DNA from: Legionella longbeachae
Lineage (GTDB): Bacteria > Pseudomonadota > Gammaproteobacteria > Legionellales > Legionellaceae
Direction: 5' to 3'
Assembly: GCF_004283175.1 (NCBI RefSeq)
Contig: NZ_RXNW01000002.1
Location: 124,001 to 188,000 of the forward strand
DNA length: 64,000 nucleotides
Positions 61,415 to 64,000 of the stretch are shown in pieces. Position numbers and translations under genes: made by a program. The notes beneath the pieces were generated by a model that was given only the letters and a program-made list of their open reading frames with translations, did not search any database and had not been told where the DNA came from. Numbering within the stretch: the stretch's first letter is position 1; each line of letters starts with the position of its first letter.

Positions 61415-63221
61415 ATTTTCCCCAAAGGATCAACTGTTCTACAACAGGGCCTAATGCAAGAGCAGGTACAAAAGAAAGGGCGCCGATGATAATGGTGATG
61501 CAAACTAACAAAATAATAAAAAGTGGCGTATGAGTTGCTAAAGTGCCTGGACTACTGGGAATGTGTTTTTTCTTAACAAGTGAACCTGCAATTGCAAGAG
61601 CAGGAATCGCAATCCAATATCTGCTAATTAACATAAGTAAGCCCCCCAGAATGTTGTAAAAAGGGGTATTCACATTTAAACCTGCAAAGGAGCTGCCGTT
61701 ATTATTTCCCATAGAAGTAAATGCATAAAGAATTTCTGTGAAACCATGAGATCCTGGATTGGCTATTGAGCTAATGCCTGAAGATGTAACTGAAGCATAA
61801 GCAGTTGAGATAAGGACGATTAAAGGCATAATCAAAACGGCAATTGAGGCCATTTTCATTTCATAAGGTTCAATTTTTTTACCAAGGTATTCAGGGGATC
61901 GGCCTACCATAAGACCCGCAACAAATACAGTGATAATAATCATCATGAGCATTCCATATAACCCTGAGCCTACCCCACCAAAACAGACTTCACCTAAATG
62001 CATCATCCAAAGGGGAACAAGCCCTCCTAAGGGTGTAAACGAATCCAGCATGGAGTTAACAGAACCATTTGACGCAGCAGTAGTTGCCGTGGCCCAAATT
62101 GCTGAGTTGACTATGCCAAAACGTGTTTCTTTGCCTTCCATATTACCTGCAGGGTAAAGTCCAGATATAGGTTGCATGTCAATTCCCATGGCTTGGAATG
62201 CTGGATTACCTTTTTGTTCAACTATGGTTTCAAGAATTAAAGGCGGTATAAATAGGATTATCATTGCGATTAATACTGACCATCCTTGTCGTTTATCTCG
62301 AACCATCATCCCAAAAGTAAAACAAAAAGCTGCTGGTATAAGTAATAGGGCTATCATTTCAAGAAAATTAGTTAATGGAGTAGGATTTTCGAAGGGATGG
62401 GCAGAGTTGACATTAAAAAAACCACCGCCATTAGTACCTAATTGTTTAATAGCTATTTGTGAGGCAGCAGGTCCCATAGGAATAATTTGTTCTGTTATTT
62501 TTTCAGGGCTTACTTTGGGATTAGCTTGATTGTCTAATAGGGGTTGACCTTTTATATTTGTAACTGATTGTTGATAAGTAAACGGATGTAGCAGACTAAT
62601 TTTTTGATAGGGCTTAAAATTTTGAATTACTCCTTGTGAGCATAAAATAAGTGAAAAAATGAATGATAAAGGCAGTAAGATATAGAGTATTCCTCGTATA
62701 GTATCAACCCAAAAATTACCTAAACCTGAGCCTTCACGTTTTGTTAAACCTCGGATCAATGCGATTAATAAAGACATTCCCGTTGCAGCTGAAATAAAAT
62801 TTTGTACTGTAAGTGCAAACATTTGTGTCAAATAACTAAAGGTGGTTTCACCGCTATAGGCTTGCCAATTGGTGTTTGTTGCAAAGCTAATTGCCGTATT
62901 AAAAGCAAGATCAGATGAAGGGGCAGTAAAATTCTGTGGGTTTAGGGGAAGATAGTATTGAACTCTTTGCAAAAGAAAAACTGCCAGTAATCCTAAGAAA
63001 TTAACTAAAAGCATCGTTGAGAGGTAAGTTTTCCATCCCATTTCTTCTTCAGGATTAATACCACATAGCTTATAAATAAACGATTCAAGGGGTTTAACTA
63101 AGGAATCTAACAAACACGATTTGCCTTGGTATACTCGGGCCATATACCAACCAAGGGGTTTGACAAGCAATAGTAAGAAGAGCAAATAGAATGAGATTTG
63201 GAGTAATCCGAATTTAGTCAT
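61404..63221 (-). CDS. kdpA: Potassium-transporting ATPase subunit A
   Basis: A 605-residue potassium-channel-like subunit with about ten membrane helices. Selectivity-filter-like loops are visible as [34 protein letters not shown], and later [13 protein letters not shown]. It is about 45 residues longer than E. coli KdpA (557), mostly in the periplasmic loop after helix four (about 220-265, [16 protein letters not shown]). It is preceded by kdpF (24-bp gap). Confidence 0.96.
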   Translation of the reverse strand: MTKFGLLQISFYLLFLLLLVKPLGWYMARVYQGKSCLLDSLVKPLESFIYKLCGINPEEEMGWKTYLSTMLLVNFLGLLAVFLLQRVQYYLPLNPQNFTAPSSDLAFNTAISFATNTNWQAYSGETTFSYLTQMFALTVQNFISAATGMSLLIALIRGLTKREGSGLGNFWVDTIRGILYILLPLSFIFSLILCSQGVIQNFKPYQKISLLHPFTYQQSVTNIKGQPLLDNQANPKVSPEKITEQIIPMGPAASQIAIKQLGTNGGGFFNVNSAHPFENPTPLTNFLEMIALLLIPAAFCFTFGMMVRDKRQGWSVLIAMIILFIPPLILETIVEQKGNPAFQAMGIDMQPISGLYPAGNMEGKETRFGIVNSAIWATATTAASNGSVNSMLDSFTPLGGLVPLWMMHLGEVCFGGVGSGLYGMLMMIIITVFVAGLMVGRSPEYLGKKIEPYEMKMASIAVLIMPLIVLISTAYASVTSSGISSIANPGSHGFTEILYAFTSMGNNNGSSFAGLNVNTPFYNILGGLLMLISRYWIAIPALAIAGSLVKKKHIPSSPGTLATHTPLFIILLVCITIIIGALSFVPALALGPVVEQLILWGKYGY

Positions 63222-63245
63222 GGAGATCCATTCCTGTTTTTAAAA

Positions 63246-63332
63246 CTAAAATAATTCAGGTTTAAATAATACGAATAATAAATAAATTAACAAGCCAAAA
63301 GCGATGAGTCCGCAGCCGAAATAGAAACTCAT
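63246..63332 (-). CDS. kdpF: KdpF small membrane subunit
   Basis: A 28-residue single-helix peptide (SFYFGCGLIAFGLLIYLLF, ending FKPELF) that matches KdpF in size and position; KdpF stabilises the KdpABC complex in the membrane. AAGGAG stands six bases before the ATG. The start overlaps the stop of another small ORF (ATGA). Confidence 0.85.
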   Translation of the reverse strand: MSFYFGCGLIAFGLLIYLLFVLFKPELF

Positions 63333-63424
63333 GATTCACTCCTTGACAAATAATCATAAAAATTAATGAGCAAAAAGCACATGCAAAAAAATAAGGTAAT
63401 AAGAACTATTAATAAAATATCCAT
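63329..63424 (-). CDS. Small hydrophobic ORF upstream of kdpF
   Basis: A 31-codon frame: one membrane helix (ILLIVLITLFFCMCFLLI) followed by a polar tail (NFYDYLSRSES). Its TGA overlaps the kdpF ATG in an ATGA junction, a common sign of translational coupling. No strong ribosome-binding site is visible upstream. I recall similar tiny membrane ORFs before kdpF in other bacteria, but a named family is not certain. It may be a further Kdp-associated peptide or a leader controlling kdpF translation. Confidence 0.5.
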   Translation of the reverse strand: MDILLIVLITLFFCMCFLLINFYDYLSRSES

Positions 63425-63604
63425 ATAAGTGTTTTTTTCTGATATATCTCTTTTAATTATAATCTTAGTTGATATTTTGAGGCAGTGTTGACGATTAATT
63501 CTGTTCTGCTAGTGTTTGACTAATGGTCTCTGTACGTAACCTAACTAAAGAAATAAAAATCATGGAATCTGTAAATATAAAGGTCTAGCGGGGGAGAGGA
63601 TTAA

Positions 63605-63641
63605 AAATAAAAAAGGCGTGTTTTTGTAAACACGCCTTTTT
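63605..63641. terminator. Intrinsic terminator of 6S RNA gene
   Basis: GGCGTGTTT and its exact complement around a 4-nt loop, with an A-run on the left and T-run on the right, so it can act on both strands. On the minus strand it lies 15 nt beyond the 6S RNA closing stem and isolates that gene from kdp. Confidence 0.85.
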
Positions 63642-63655
63642 ATCGAATTTGCGAT

Positions 63656-63800
63656 AGACAGTAAGATTGTTTACAGTCCTGGTTACTATTATGGACTCCT
63701 CTGGAGCGTTTTAGGCTTCCTAGTACAAACTAGGCATGCACACCGCACTCTCAATCTGGCTTCCAAGTAATGAATGTTAGCTGAACAATGTGTACTGTCT
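63656..63800 (-). ncRNA. ssrS: 6S RNA
   Basis: On the minus strand, a 145-nt segment closed by AGACAGTA at one end and TACTGTCT at the other, extended by ATTGTT/AACAAT. The interior contains GTGCATGC, CTAG-TTTGTA-CTAG, then GAAGCCTAAAAC, which parallels the conserved GAGCATGCTCGG...CCGAGAAGCCTTAAAAC core of E. coli 6S RNA. The long imperfect hairpin with a central bubble mimics an open promoter and sequesters the sigma-70 RNA polymerase in stationary phase. Length is close to that reported for Legionella 6S (about 147 nt). An intrinsic terminator follows. Confidence 0.88.
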
Positions 63801-63832
63801 ATGATTATATAATAGGCTAATCTTCACATTAA
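63801..63832 (-). promoter_or_regulatory. Promoter region of 6S RNA
   Basis: Reading the minus strand, CCTATTATATAATCAT stands directly before the proposed 6S 5' end, with a TATTAT/TATAAT -10-type element 3-8 bases away. The -35 element is not distinct. Confidence 0.45.
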
Positions 63833-63912
63833 TGCTACTTGATTCAAATTGTTTTTTGCAAAGATTGTGTTAAAAAAGAGAGTATATAATTTATGGAAAT
63901 TAAGGATCAGTG

Positions 63913-64000
63913 ATGCTTGCAGTAAGAGATGGATCTATGTATAAAAAAATTGATTTTATATCTTCCTTGCTATCCGGAATAATCATCAGCTTTTTAATTG
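63913..64000 (+). CDS. Start of a truncated plus-strand gene
   Basis: An ATG at 63913 follows AAGGAT by five bases and opens a frame to the window end: LAVRDGSMYKKIDFIS, then a hydrophobic stretch SLLSGIIISFLI. An N-terminal membrane helix or signal anchor is likely. Too short to assign. A second ATG at 63937 is an alternative start. Confidence 0.45.
   Translation, partial: MLAVRDGSMYKKIDFISSLLSGIIISFLI

Overview
The window looks like chromosomal DNA of a Legionella-type gammaproteobacterium. It is AT-rich and densely coded, and it carries housekeeping operons (grpE-dnaK-dnaJ, metK-ahcY, kdp, pnt) interspersed with genes of the kind Legionella uses against eukaryotic hosts: an OTU-type cysteine protease, a CE-clan-like cysteine protease, leucine-rich-repeat proteins and an ankyrin protein. 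The genus is inferred from gene content; no rRNA or tRNA gene was recognised.

1-9.4 kb: a minus-strand block with a fungal-type cytosine deaminase, enolase, a Maf nucleotide pyrophosphatase, a ZIP and a CDF metal transporter, and recG. An AT-rich 540-bp gap between the CDF gene and recG holds three perfect DnaA boxes and is an origin-like candidate. argS and a SPOR-domain protein run divergently. 10-18.3 kb: a decayed LRR gene, folB, an SGNH hydrolase with a membrane tail, hemE (with a ten-G tract), then a cassette in which a putative CE-clan protease gene is flanked by two inverted, equally defective IS1-family remnants, then class II DAHP synthase. 18.3-26.7 kb: a sigma-32-like promoter, grpE, dnaK, dnaJ, then carA without carB, and metK-ahcY of the methyl cycle.

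27-46.5 kb: accessory region. It contains a secreted subtilase, a small six-cysteine secreted peptide with defensin-like (CS-alpha-beta) spacing, sodC, a GNAT acetyltransferase, a full LRR gene whose leader and 3' part match the decayed copy at 10.3 kb, SelO, tandem repeats, an OTU-like protease, a PAS-PAS hybrid kinase, an aldehyde dehydrogenase, unknown proteins, a serine hydrolase and a three-gene yqjD/yqjE/yqjK-like membrane operon.

46.4-53.4 kb: a YheT-type hydrolase, the glutathione-dependent formaldehyde detoxification pair (adhC-fghA), tag, prfC, a frameshifted ankyrin gene and a small secreted protein. 53.8-63.4 kb: a minus-strand run made of kdpFABC with an extra 31-codon membrane ORF in front, a KdpD that ends before its histidine-kinase core, and the three-gene proton-translocating transhydrogenase pntAA-pntAB-pntB. 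Upstream of kdp, on the same strand, lies a 6S RNA gene with its own terminator. The last 90 bases contain the start of a plus-strand gene.
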